DNA of 15,485 nucleotides from UBA1783 sp964449115. Its GTDB lineage: Bacteria > Bacillota_I > Bacilli_A > Erysipelotrichales > Erysipelotrichaceae. This document shows positions 7,902-15,284 of the stretch, piece by piece (position 1 is the first letter of the stretch; the number at the start of each line of letters is the position of its first letter). The notes under the pieces are model-generated. The model was not told the DNA's origin. It did not search any database and saw only the letters and a list, made by a program, of their open reading frames with translations. The stretch covers positions 1 through 15,485 of the forward strand of contig CAYUXW010000034.1 in assembly GCA_964449115.1 (NCBI GenBank), in the 5' to 3' direction. The translations under genes and the position numbers were made by a program.

Positions 7902-9863
7902 TTAATTTGGATTGTTAATGCCGAATATTGTTCTTTCTTTTACTTCCTTAGTTCTTCTTTTCTTTTTTTGTTTTGGCCTGTTACTGGTTTTTAAAGTATA
8001 ATCCAACCACAAATTACAAGCTACCAGTACCGCATAAATTAGTACTACACTCACTAAAATCGTATAACCGATATTTGTAAGCGAGAAAATACTTCCATAA
8101 ACTAGTCCTACAAAAATTACTGTTAAGACAAAGCCCGCTGCCAGTTCATTGAAAAGATTGTTGAATACTTCTTCAAAAGTACTACTTATCTTGACATCAG
8201 TAAGTTTTCCTCTGGCATTTTCATTAAAATCATCTTTTAATTGCGCTAAGACAAAGCCTACTAATGCAATTCCTATTGCTGCAGAACCATATACCAACCC
8301 TACTGTCATCTTGGCAGTTTTTTCAAACAGCATACCACAGGCCATAGTCCCAAGTATTATTGTTATAGTAGCAGAAGCCAGGATTATCAAATCGTTGCTC
8401 TTATTACGATTCTTTAAATATAAACCTCCAATAAGTACTGTGAGAGCCAGTATAGACAATGCTGCCAGCAGAGATTTCAAATAGTCAATAATATTTGTAA
8501 CATATAAAAGCGCCCCCATTAAAATCAAGGCAACAACTACATAAAGAAACTTGGTACGCAATAATCCAGTAAAATCAACTGTTTTAACTTCAACATTTTC
8601 CTGATAGCCAAAAGCTTTAGCTTCAAAATAATTTGAGTTTATTAAATCTGCCAGCATAACTCTCTGCCAGCCGACAAAGAATATTCCTGAGCAGATCGCA
8701 AAGGTCATGATTGCGATTGAATAACCTGAATAATATTGTTTAAATATCAGATAACCTGCTAAACCAGCCACAAACTGCATTGCCAAGGCAGCCAAAGCAT
8801 TAACCAGTGTATTTTTATAGGTTGTCTCTAAAGCTGTTGATGGCAGTCTACCAGTATTTATGATTTTCATAAAGGTATCATTGACATGTAAAAGATATGC
8901 TAACCCTGCAAATATACTGATAATAAACAGAGTTATCGTATTGGTGTTAAAAATTACACCCAGATATGAAATAGCAACCAGACTGCTGACTGTATAACCT
9001 AGAAGCATCAAAGCGCTGACAAATCCCGATAGCTTATATCTTAAGATGAAAAACACAGAGCATACTGCTACACTGGAAAAAATACCTGTCAATACTTTCT
9101 TATCTGCATCAATTCCCAAAGTTGCATTGACAGCATTAAATGCTGTTTCTGTTATTGGTGCTGGCAAAGCCCCACCATTTACTGTTGCGACAATATTTTT
9201 AGTTTCTTCAAAACTATGAGCTGAAGTAATATAGGCATCAGAATCAATAACACTGTTTACAGCTGCCGCTGCTAAAAATTTAGGAGTTGTGTTTTCCATT
9301 TCCTGCTCAAATCTATATGACTCATCATAGTCAACCCAGACCACCAGATATTTGCTAGTTTCAAACATCAGCTGAGTAGTTACTGCTCTGAATTTTTCAG
9401 TGTCACTAACTAATATGTAAAGCAACGATAAATCTGGATTTTCCTCAGTAGCCGCTGGTGAAGGAGCTGCCATAAAAGGCGTTTCTGCATTCAGGGCTGA
9501 GATATCCATCAACTCTTCATCCGCAAAGTTTCTAAATGAAACCAGTCCGGTCATCGTAAGATATTTTCTGACAGTCTCACTATCTTCAATACCTGAATAA
9601 TTTAAAGTAACTGTTGAACCTTCAACAGATGTTTTAACTTCAGTAGCTCCAAAGTTGTACAATCTTTTTTCTAAAACAGCAGCTACCTGATCAACCAGTA
9701 ATGATTCTGTCGAATCAACCTGATAAACCAGTTGATAGCCACTAGATAATTCAAAGTTTTTATTTGTAATAGATTCTAGTTTACTTCCAAAGACTACAGA
9801 TAAAACAGCAATCAACAAAATGCCAATTATAGCTGATAATATTTTTTTATTATTCTTCTTCAT
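7902..9863 (-). CDS. secDF: SecDF-type protein export subunit, divergent
   Basis: Membrane partner of SecYEG that helps pull exported proteins across the membrane using the proton gradient. The 653 residues start with a membrane anchor (about 8-26) and a SecD-like ectodomain (28-255) containing TGLVSF and the hallmark GGALPAPI (230-237). Two sets of five or six membrane spans follow (about 256-405 and 437-620), then a basic tail (627-643). It is shorter than Bacillus SecDF (737 residues) because the large external loop expected after the first span of the SecF half is absent: spans near 438-459 and 463-484 are almost contiguous. The span at 521-541 contains no charged residue, where SecF normally has an NDT Asp. 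The first half carries VNDT (327-330). Start ATG 9863 has GAGGTG seven bases upstream and overlaps the preceding gene by 14 bases. SecD identity is firm; transport competence is uncertain. Confidence 0.85.
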   Translation of the reverse strand: MKKNNKKILSAIIGILLIAVLSVVFGSKLESITNKNFELSSGYQLVYQVDSTESLLVDQVAAVLEKRLYNFGATEVKTSVEGSTVTLNYSGIEDSETVRKYLTMTGLVSFRNFADEELMDISALNAETPFMAAPSPAATEENPDLSLLYILVSDTEKFRAVTTQLMFETSKYLVVWVDYDESYRFEQEMENTTPKFLAAAAVNSVIDSDAYITSAHSFEETKNIVATVNGGALPAPITETAFNAVNATLGIDADKKVLTGIFSSVAVCSVFFILRYKLSGFVSALMLLGYTVSSLVAISYLGVIFNTNTITLFIISIFAGLAYLLHVNDTFMKIINTGRLPSTALETTYKNTLVNALAALAMQFVAGLAGYLIFKQYYSGYSIAIMTFAICSGIFFVGWQRVMLADLINSNYFEAKAFGYQENVEVKTVDFTGLLRTKFLYVVVALILMGALLYVTNIIDYLKSLLAALSILALTVLIGGLYLKNRNKSNDLIILASATITIILGTMACGMLFEKTAKMTVGLVYGSAAIGIALVGFVLAQLKDDFNENARGKLTDVKISSTFEEVFNNLFNELAAGFVLTVIFVGLVYGSIFSLTNIGYTILVSVVLIYAVLVACNLWLDYTLKTSNRPKQKKKRRTKEVKERTIFGINNPN

Positions 9864-10125
9864 ACCCTAACACCTCTAATTCTTTTCTCATTTCCTCTAT
9901 ACTTTTTTCAAGCAGTTCATCTGAACTGGTTAAAAAATCAACAATTTCTTCGATAGTCAGACTTTCTATATCACTGGCGATTTCGCTTATGCTGTCTGGA
10001 ACATATAATCTCCATCTAATATGATATAGAACTTTCTGAAGTTGCTTAAACGTCAAGCTATCCAATGAATTTCTTCTAATTGAAGAAAGTTTCAGGTTAA
10101 TCAAACAATTAATATACTTTTCCAT
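9850..10125 (-). CDS. Small ComN/YrzD-like post-transcriptional regulator (candidate)
   Basis: A 91-residue acidic, probably all-helical cytoplasmic protein with no signal peptide or membrane span. A central region WRLYVPDSISEIASDI followed by LTIEEIVDFLT (about 38-66) resembles my memory of the ComN/YrzD family, in which a Trp and a short basic stretch precede a ndI-sL--ey--yLt pattern. In Bacillus subtilis, comN is next to secDF; here the gene overlaps secDF by 14 bases, which supports the assignment. In Bacillus, ComN acts on comE mRNA and localises with DivIVA; whether that holds here is unknown. The ATG at 10125 is preferred over a GTG at 10128 because AAGGAG, part of the mraY stop region, is eight bases upstream. 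Stop is TAA. Confidence 0.55.
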   Translation of the reverse strand: MEKYINCLINLKLSSIRRNSLDSLTFKQLQKVLYHIRWRLYVPDSISEIASDIESLTIEEIVDFLTSSDELLEKSIEEMRKELEVLGYEEE

Positions 10126-10137
10126 CACTATTACTCC

Positions 10138-11103
10138 TTACATTAAAGCACCCATTATCAAGCCTATTATGCTGCACAAGGCTCCGGCCGCCCAGAATAC
10201 CTTGACTACCTTTGTTTCAGGCCAGCCACTTAATTCAAAATGATGATGAAGCGGAGCCATTTTAAACACTCTCTTTTTTCTGGTTTTAAAAGAAACAATT
10301 TGAATGATGACACTTAATACCTCAACAACAAAGACACCACCAATTAATATTAAGGCAACTTCTTCTTTGGTAACCATTGCTGCTGCCGCCAACAGTCCAC
10401 CCAGTCCTAGAGCACCGGCATCACCCATAAAGATTTTGGCAGGATGCATGTTAAATTTTAAATATCCAAACAGAGAGCCTATTACCGCACAAAGTAAAAT
10501 AGCAACAGAATTCATTTCGATACGACCACAGAAATATACATATGGTATCAAGGCAAAAATTGAAAGCCCAGCACATAAGCCATCCAAGCCATCGGCCAGG
10601 TTTACGCCATTTGTAGTACCAGTAAACATAAAAAATACTAATATAATGTATAGCCATCCTATGTCAATTTTAATATGGGTAAACGGAATTATTATTAAGC
10701 TGTTTGTCAATTTTCGATAGGCGATATAGAAGACTATAGCCAGAATTGACTGCATTAAAAACTTATGCTTAGCTTTAAGACCATCATTTTTCTTTTTAAC
10801 TACTATCAGATAGTCATCTATAAATCCAATAATTGCATAGCCCACAAAAGCTAAAACAACTACTAAAAAGTCAATACTGGTAAACGATGAAGGTGAAACA
10901 ATCAAGGTAGCAATCAGGCTGGTTAAAATAAACACGACACCACCCATTGTAGGAGTTCCAGCCTTGACCATATGAGATTTAGGACCTAGTTCTCTAATGG
11001 ATTGGCCAAATTTTATTTTATGTAAAAATGGAATAGCAACAGGATAAGCAAGCAAAGCTAATCCAAGTCCGATTCCAAATGCCAATGTCATCTTGATTAA
11101 CAT
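10138..11103 (-). CDS. mraY: Phospho-N-acetylmuramoyl-pentapeptide transferase MraY
   Basis: Integral membrane enzyme that moves phospho-MurNAc-pentapeptide from UDP to undecaprenyl phosphate, making lipid I. The 321 residues form about ten membrane spans and match the family length. Motifs are GTPTMGG (49-55), catalytic FIDDY (94-98, Asp 96 and 97), TNGVNLADGLDG (164-175), FMGDAGALGLGG (225-236) and the MAPLHHHFE loop (282-290). GGAGG is seven T bases before the ATG at 11103. It has its own promoter and is separated from the penicillin-binding protein gene by a terminator, so it heads the mraY-comN-secDF-recJ unit. The usual next dcw gene, murD, is absent. Stop is TAA. Confidence 0.97.
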   Translation of the reverse strand: MLIKMTLAFGIGLGLALLAYPVAIPFLHKIKFGQSIRELGPKSHMVKAGTPTMGGVVFILTSLIATLIVSPSSFTSIDFLVVVLAFVGYAIIGFIDDYLIVVKKKNDGLKAKHKFLMQSILAIVFYIAYRKLTNSLIIIPFTHIKIDIGWLYIILVFFMFTGTTNGVNLADGLDGLCAGLSIFALIPYVYFCGRIEMNSVAILLCAVIGSLFGYLKFNMHPAKIFMGDAGALGLGGLLAAAAMVTKEEVALILIGGVFVVEVLSVIIQIVSFKTRKKRVFKMAPLHHHFELSGWPETKVVKVFWAAGALCSIIGLIMGALM

Positions 11104-11127
11104 AAAAAAACCTCCATACGCTGAATA

Positions 11128-11157
11128 ATTATATCACTAAATAACTCTTAAAAACAA
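11128..11157 (-). promoter_or_regulatory. Promoter of mraY-comN-secDF-recJ
   Basis: TATAAT (11133-11128) with TG one base upstream, and TTGTTT (11157-11152) at an 18-base spacing. The -35 element is part of the T run of the preceding terminator. The predicted leader is short, about 18-20 bases, and carries the mraY ribosome binding site. Confidence 0.68.
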
Positions 11158-11180
11158 TAGAGAAGCTTTTTACTTCTCTA
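11150..11180 (-). terminator. Rho-independent terminator of the mraZ-ftsI operon
   Basis: TAGAGAAG (11180-11173) pairs perfectly with CTTCTCTA (11165-11158) around a seven-base loop, followed by TTGTTTTT. The 5' arm includes the TAG stop codon of the penicillin-binding protein gene. Confidence 0.88.
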
Positions 11181-13409
11181 CTGTAATTGAACTTCTATTG
11201 TCATAGTTTTATCTATCTGAGTACCTTCTGCAAAGTTTTGGGTTTTTACATAACCATAGCCTTCAATTGAAACAGCTATACCGGTCATATCCCAGAATCC
11301 AATAACTTCTTTTCTGCTCCAACCTTTCATATTGGGCATCAGAATGGTATCAGAATTTGTTAAAATCATTATTCTCTGATTAGAAATAACAGTTGATCCT
11401 GCTGCAGGATATTGGCTGATTACTGTATCACCATCTCCAACAATCAAAACATCAAGATTTAATTTAGAGGTTTTATCCAACACATATTCCAAAGAGTGAT
11501 TGACAAAATTATCCAGCCCCTCTCTGTAAACTACTCTATTTACAATATTTTCATCAATAACTCTATTACCACTTAAACCTAAAACTGAGGCTACAGTTCT
11601 TTCCAGTTCATTTATATAAGAGATATTTTCAGAAGCAAATGGATTCCAGTCCTGATAGGCAAAGTAAATCAATACTTCTGGATTATCAATCGGCATGGCG
11701 ATAACCATAGAGTGAATAGTCAGGTTACCATAGCCTCCTTCTGGCAGAGCTACTTCAGCTGTTCCTGATTTACCTCCAACCTTAACTCCAGGTATCTGAT
11801 ATCTGGAACTGTTATATGAATAGCCCGAATTTACTACTCCTGATAACAAGTCCAGCATTTCTTTGGCTGTTTCTTCACTTATCGGTGTTCCAACCTCTTC
11901 TTTCTGTCCCTGATAGATTATGGTATCAGTTTCTGGATCAACAATTGATTTAATTATATAAGGCTTTACCATTGTTCCACCATTGCAGAAAGCAGAATAG
12001 GCACGTATTATCTGTAAAGCAGTTGCTGACATCCCCTGACCAAAGGAAGTCGTAATAATACTGAAAGAACTTCCATAATCAGCAGAACCATAAAACAGCC
12101 CTTCATCAATGCCATATGTTTCAACAGGCTGATAGAACAAAAATTTATCCATATAATCCATGTACACTTCCTGATCAATGTATTTTTCCAGCAGGACAGC
12201 ACAGCCAACATTATAAGAAAGACAAAAAGCTTCATAGAATGTTGGGTAATATGGCTGCACTCCCATATAGTTGTGAATTTCCTGATTTTCCATTATTTTG
12301 TATGGACTGCGGGCAATTTTACCATTTTCATCAGTTCTAACATAGAATATCCTGCAGTCAAAGGTATCATTTCTATCAAATACTCCTTCATTGATTGCAG
12401 CAGCATATACAAAGGCTTTAATTGTTGAACCTGGCTCATATGGCAGCATGGCACAATAATCGTTGTAGTCAACTATATCCATCTCATTGGCGCTGAAAGT
12501 AGGATGAGAACCATAACCTAGAATCTCTCCTGTTTTGGCATTCATAACCACTGCCCAGGCTTTTTCAACATGCTCATTAACCTGCATCGTTTTACCTAAA
12601 GCCTCTTCAACGGCCTGTTGGATAATGTTGTTAAGCGTCAAAGTAATATCATAGCCGTCATAAGCTTTTTCATTGCTGATAAGTCCACCAGCAACCGGTG
12701 AACCATTTTCATTATTGACATAATAAGAAGTTGAACCTTCTATCCCAGAAAGCTCCTTATTAAATATTCCTTCAATTCCTGAGATACCTACGATTTGAAA
12801 GCCATCTTCCTTTTTTTGATTTTCTACATATCCCAAAAGATGTGAAGCAAATCTTTCATAAGGATAATGCCTTGATGTTGAACCTGTAAACCTGATTCCT
12901 GGCAGATTCAAAGCCTCAATCTGTTCTTTTTTGCTATAGGAAATATTGCTGCCATAAAAACCAACTTCTACCTGATAATATCCTTCATCACCTAAAGACA
13001 ATCTTTCTAAAAGATAATCATAGAACTCAGGAGTATCATTCAATATAGGGGCAATCAAATCAGCAGTCAGTTTGGGATCTTTGATGTAATCATCTACTTC
13101 AACCGCATCACCATTTTCATCAAATTCATATCTTTTAACATCTTTGCTTAAGATAAATGCTATTTTATAAACTGTCACATCACCAGCTAAAATGTTGCCA
13201 TCACTGTCATAGATGGTTCCTCTTTTTGGATAGATTGTTTTATTTTTTATAATAACCCCTTCCAACTTGGAAAAGTCTTTATTGGACATTAAGTTTTTCC
13301 CAGTTAAATTCAGCAAAAGGACATTCCATAATAGTAATGCCCCAGCTAAAAATATAAGTATGGAAAAAAAGGAAATCTTTACACTTTGTTTTAATCTTAT
13401 CTTATTCAT
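11178..13409 (-). CDS. ftsI: Class B penicillin-binding protein (FtsI/PBP2x-like) with two PASTA domains
   Basis: Septal peptidoglycan transpeptidase anchored in the membrane. The 743 residues have an N-terminal anchor (about 12-34), a dimerisation/pedestal region (about 55-250) with RGTIYDSDG (63-71), and a transpeptidase domain. Active-site motifs are STIK (Ser 328, Lys 331), SYN (398-400) and KSGT (547-550). Two C-terminal PASTA domains follow, about 632-685 and 688-742; such domains occur in PBP2x and are linked to septal targeting. The ATG at 13409 is required to keep the membrane anchor, yet no Shine-Dalgarno sequence is visible. The ftsL stop ends eight bases upstream, so translation is probably coupled. 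Position after ftsL argues for the division role. Stop is TAG, inside the terminator stem. Confidence 0.93.
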   Translation of the reverse strand: MNKIRLKQSVKISFFSILIFLAGALLLWNVLLLNLTGKNLMSNKDFSKLEGVIIKNKTIYPKRGTIYDSDGNILAGDVTVYKIAFILSKDVKRYEFDENGDAVEVDDYIKDPKLTADLIAPILNDTPEFYDYLLERLSLGDEGYYQVEVGFYGSNISYSKKEQIEALNLPGIRFTGSTSRHYPYERFASHLLGYVENQKKEDGFQIVGISGIEGIFNKELSGIEGSTSYYVNNENGSPVAGGLISNEKAYDGYDITLTLNNIIQQAVEEALGKTMQVNEHVEKAWAVVMNAKTGEILGYGSHPTFSANEMDIVDYNDYCAMLPYEPGSTIKAFVYAAAINEGVFDRNDTFDCRIFYVRTDENGKIARSPYKIMENQEIHNYMGVQPYYPTFYEAFCLSYNVGCAVLLEKYIDQEVYMDYMDKFLFYQPVETYGIDEGLFYGSADYGSSFSIITTSFGQGMSATALQIIRAYSAFCNGGTMVKPYIIKSIVDPETDTIIYQGQKEEVGTPISEETAKEMLDLLSGVVNSGYSYNSSRYQIPGVKVGGKSGTAEVALPEGGYGNLTIHSMVIAMPIDNPEVLIYFAYQDWNPFASENISYINELERTVASVLGLSGNRVIDENIVNRVVYREGLDNFVNHSLEYVLDKTSKLNLDVLIVGDGDTVISQYPAAGSTVISNQRIMILTNSDTILMPNMKGWSRKEVIGFWDMTGIAVSIEGYGYVKTQNFAEGTQIDKTMTIEVQLQ

Positions 13410-13417
13410 AGCATTAA

Positions 13418-13705
13418 TTAGTTGGCACCGTCTTCTATTGAAACAACTATTGAAGAATTAGAGTTCATTTCACTACCAACAGTGTCCATAACTCTATTAT
13501 AGTCTGTTAGTTCCTTAACTTGAATAGTTATAGCATCAACTTCTGCTTTTAATTCTTCAATTCTAGTTTCATTTAATGCTAATTGACTTGCCAAATTGAC
13601 GTTAAAAGAGTGTAAGATGATTGAAACAGCCAAATACAAAACAACTGTAAAAACACAGAATACTATTCCAAGACTCTTTAATTTAATTCTTTTTCTTTTT
13701 TTCAT
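13418..13705 (-). CDS. ftsL: Cell-division protein FtsL-like
   Basis: A 95-residue bitopic membrane protein: a strongly basic start (KKRKRIKLK), one membrane span (about 11-31), then a short external region with heptad-like leucines and isoleucines (about 40-75) suggesting a coiled coil. FtsL works with DivIC and DivIB to activate septal synthesis by the class B penicillin-binding protein encoded just downstream. Sequence conservation in this family is low; the call rests on topology plus position between rsmH and ftsI. It is somewhat shorter than Bacillus FtsL (117 residues). AAGG eight bases before the ATG lies within the end of rsmH, whose stop is five bases away. Stop is TAA. Confidence 0.8.
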   Translation of the reverse strand: MKKRKRIKLKSLGIVFCVFTVVLYLAVSIILHSFNVNLASQLALNETRIEELKAEVDAITIQVKELTDYNRVMDTVGSEMNSNSSIVVSIEDGAN

Positions 13706-13710
13706 TTCAC

Positions 13711-14640
13711 TTACCTTCTTTCTATTACTCTTAATTTGGCACTTTGTGCTCGTCTATTTTCATCTAACTCTTCTTTTGAAGCAGTGATTACTTTTCTGTT
13801 TACTAACTGATACTCACTTTCAGGTATTTCAAGGGCTTTTAAAGGAATTCTTTTATCAATAACCGGCGACATTGAAGCTTGCTTGAATATCTTTTTTACT
13901 ATTTCATCCTCTAAAGAATGAAATGTAATAATGGCACATCTTCCTTTCGGCTTTAATAGTTCAAGAGCTTTTCTAGTCGCAACTTCTAAATTTTCCAATT
14001 CATTGTTAACTTCTATTCTTAAGGCCTGAAAGCTCTGTTTTGCTGGATGGCCCTTTTTGCTTAATACTTTTGCCGGTAGCACTGATTTAATCACTTCAAC
14101 CAGTTGACCGGTAGTTTCAATTGGTGATACTGATCTTTGTTTTTCAATTGCTCTGGCAATTTCTTTGGCAAACTTCTCTTCACCATAACTTCTTAAGATT
14201 CTTACCAGATCACTGAATTCATATTCATTCACAATTTTATAAGCGTCCAGACTTTGACTTTGATCCATTCTCATATCCAGTCTTGCATCATAGTGATATG
14301 AAAAGCCTCTTTCCGGGTCATCAAATTGAGGTGATGAAACGCCAATATCCAATAAAATTCCATCTACCCTGTCAACACCAAGTTTGTTTAATTCTTCTTT
14401 TATAGAAACAAAATTAGCTTTAATAATTGTGTAGTTATCAGATATCTTTTTTAATATTTCATCTGATTTTTCAATAGCTTTTTGGTCAATATCGAAACAG
14501 TACAAATGACCATTGGTTAGTTTTTTCAGGATTTCACTGCTATGACCCGCTCTGCCCAAGGTTCCATCAACATAAATACCATCTTCTTTAATGTTTAGAT
14601 TTTCGATAGATTCTTTCAGCAACACACTTTTATGTTCCAT
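13711..14640 (-). CDS. rsmH: 16S rRNA (cytosine-1402-N4)-methyltransferase RsmH
   Basis: SAM-dependent enzyme (formerly MraW) that methylates N4 of C1402 in the decoding centre of 16S rRNA. The 309 residues are normal. The SAM-binding motif DGTLGRAGHS is at 25-34 and YCFDID at 47-52. Family segments are GILLDIGVSSPQFDDPERGF (94-113), LRIEVNNEL and the FHSLEDEIVK motif. The start ATG at 14640 shares one base with the mraZ stop (TAATG), with GAGG seven bases upstream, so the pair is translationally coupled. Stop is TAA. Confidence 0.97.
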   Translation of the reverse strand: MEHKSVLLKESIENLNIKEDGIYVDGTLGRAGHSSEILKKLTNGHLYCFDIDQKAIEKSDEILKKISDNYTIIKANFVSIKEELNKLGVDRVDGILLDIGVSSPQFDDPERGFSYHYDARLDMRMDQSQSLDAYKIVNEYEFSDLVRILRSYGEEKFAKEIARAIEKQRSVSPIETTGQLVEVIKSVLPAKVLSKKGHPAKQSFQALRIEVNNELENLEVATRKALELLKPKGRCAIITFHSLEDEIVKKIFKQASMSPVIDKRIPLKALEIPESEYQLVNRKVITASKEELDENRRAQSAKLRVIERR

Positions 14641-15059
14641 TACAATTCCTCAAGCAAATCAGCCATATCAATATCTTCCATATCTTTTACTCTCTTATCC
14701 CAAGCATCCTTACTCCATAATTTGATTTCATCTAAAGCACCGGTAAATACACATTCTTTTTCCAGTTTGCCAGCTTCAATCAAATCTTGAGGAAGATAAA
14801 TTCTGCCTTGAGAATCAAAATTCAGCTTATATAAGACAGATAATCTGAAGTCAATATATTTTCTGACATTCTTTTTATTTCTATCCATCGCATAGAGTCT
14901 TTTTTCTTCGATGTCCCATGTTTTTTCAGAATATATAGCCAAACAGTCATCAGCATGTCTGGTAACTACTGCAACATCGCCTAACTCATTACGAAACTTC
15001 GCTGGAACAGCGATTCTTCCTTTTCCATCTAAGTTATGCAGATATTGACCTGAAAACAT
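14640..15059 (-). CDS. mraZ: Transcriptional regulator MraZ
   Basis: DNA-binding repressor of the dcw operon, forming a ring of subunits. The 139 residues hold two SpoVT/AbrB-like halves with the conserved motifs DGKGRIAVP (11-19) and DSQGRIYLP (82-90). The ATG at 15059 follows an AGGGGG ribosome binding site. It is first in the mraZ-rsmH-ftsL-ftsI operon, and probable binding boxes lie in its own leader (see 15067-15105), consistent with autoregulation. Stop is TAA. Confidence 0.97.
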   Translation of the reverse strand: MFSGQYLHNLDGKGRIAVPAKFRNELGDVAVVTRHADDCLAIYSEKTWDIEEKRLYAMDRNKKNVRKYIDFRLSVLYKLNFDSQGRIYLPQDLIEAGKLEKECVFTGALDEIKLWSKDAWDKRVKDMEDIDMADLLEEL

Positions 15060-15066
15060 CGATAAA

Positions 15067-15105
15067 TTCCCCCTAATTCCCCAAAATATGGGGTTATTTC
15101 ACCCT
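15067..15105 (-). promoter_or_regulatory. Probable MraZ operator: three phased G-rich boxes
   Basis: Between the -10 element and mraZ the minus strand has AGGGTGAA (15105-15098), TTGGGGAA (15084-15077) and AGGGGGAA (15074-15067). Start-to-start spacing is 21 and 10 bases, about two and one helical turns. MraZ of E. coli and Mollicutes binds direct repeats of G-rich boxes in this location. The third box contains the ribosome binding site. CCCCA (15094-15090) can pair with TGGGG (15083-15079), giving a small hairpin over box 2. Confidence 0.65.
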
Positions 15106-15106
15106 A

Positions 15107-15135
15107 ATTATAGATGTTACGTTTTACTTTTGCAA
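15107..15135 (-). promoter_or_regulatory. Promoter of mraZ-rsmH-ftsL-ftsI
   Basis: TTGCAA (15135-15130), 17-base spacer, perfect TATAAT (15112-15107). Transcription would start near 15100, inside or next to the first G-rich box, leaving a leader of about 40 bases. Confidence 0.8.
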
Positions 15136-15145
15136 TAGAAAAAAT

Positions 15146-15174
15146 AAAAAAAAGACAAATTTTATTTATTTGTC
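15146..15174 (-). terminator. Second terminator between rpmF and mraZ
   Basis: GACAAAT (15174-15168) pairs with ATTTGTC (15160-15154) around a seven-base loop and is followed by eight T (15153-15146). It lies about 70 bases beyond the rpmF terminator and just upstream of the mraZ -35 element, so it insulates mraZ from upstream readthrough. Confidence 0.75.
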
Positions 15175-15208
15175 ATTTTTGCAATTGATTTATTAGTTTT
15201 ACTGATTT

Positions 15209-15229
15209 AAAAATATTGAACAATTCAAT
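15209..15229 (-). other. Small hairpin with T run between the two terminators
   Basis: ATTGAA (15229-15224), loop TTG, TTCAAT (15220-15215), then A and five T. The stem is AT-rich and short. It may be a weak extra terminator or chance. The rest of the 15175-15241 stretch shows no reading frame or clear promoter. Confidence 0.3.
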
Positions 15230-15241
15230 CTTATAAAGATT

Positions 15242-15268
15242 AAAAAAAGCAGTAGATTACTCTACTGC
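15242..15268 (-). terminator. Rho-independent terminator of rpmF
   Basis: GCAGTAGA (15268-15261), loop GTAA, TCTACTGC (15256-15249): a perfect eight-pair stem followed by seven T. It starts 16 bases beyond the rpmF stop codon. Confidence 0.93.
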
Positions 15269-15284
15269 CTAAATCTGAAAATCA

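Noticed and set aside
8149..8484. Plus-strand open frame of 111 codons inside secDF.
   Set aside because: It is antisense to membrane-span coding sequence, with no domain or start signal.
10304..10720. Plus-strand open frame of 138 codons inside mraY.
   Set aside because: It is antisense to conserved MraY motifs and its composition mirrors a membrane-protein gene read backwards.
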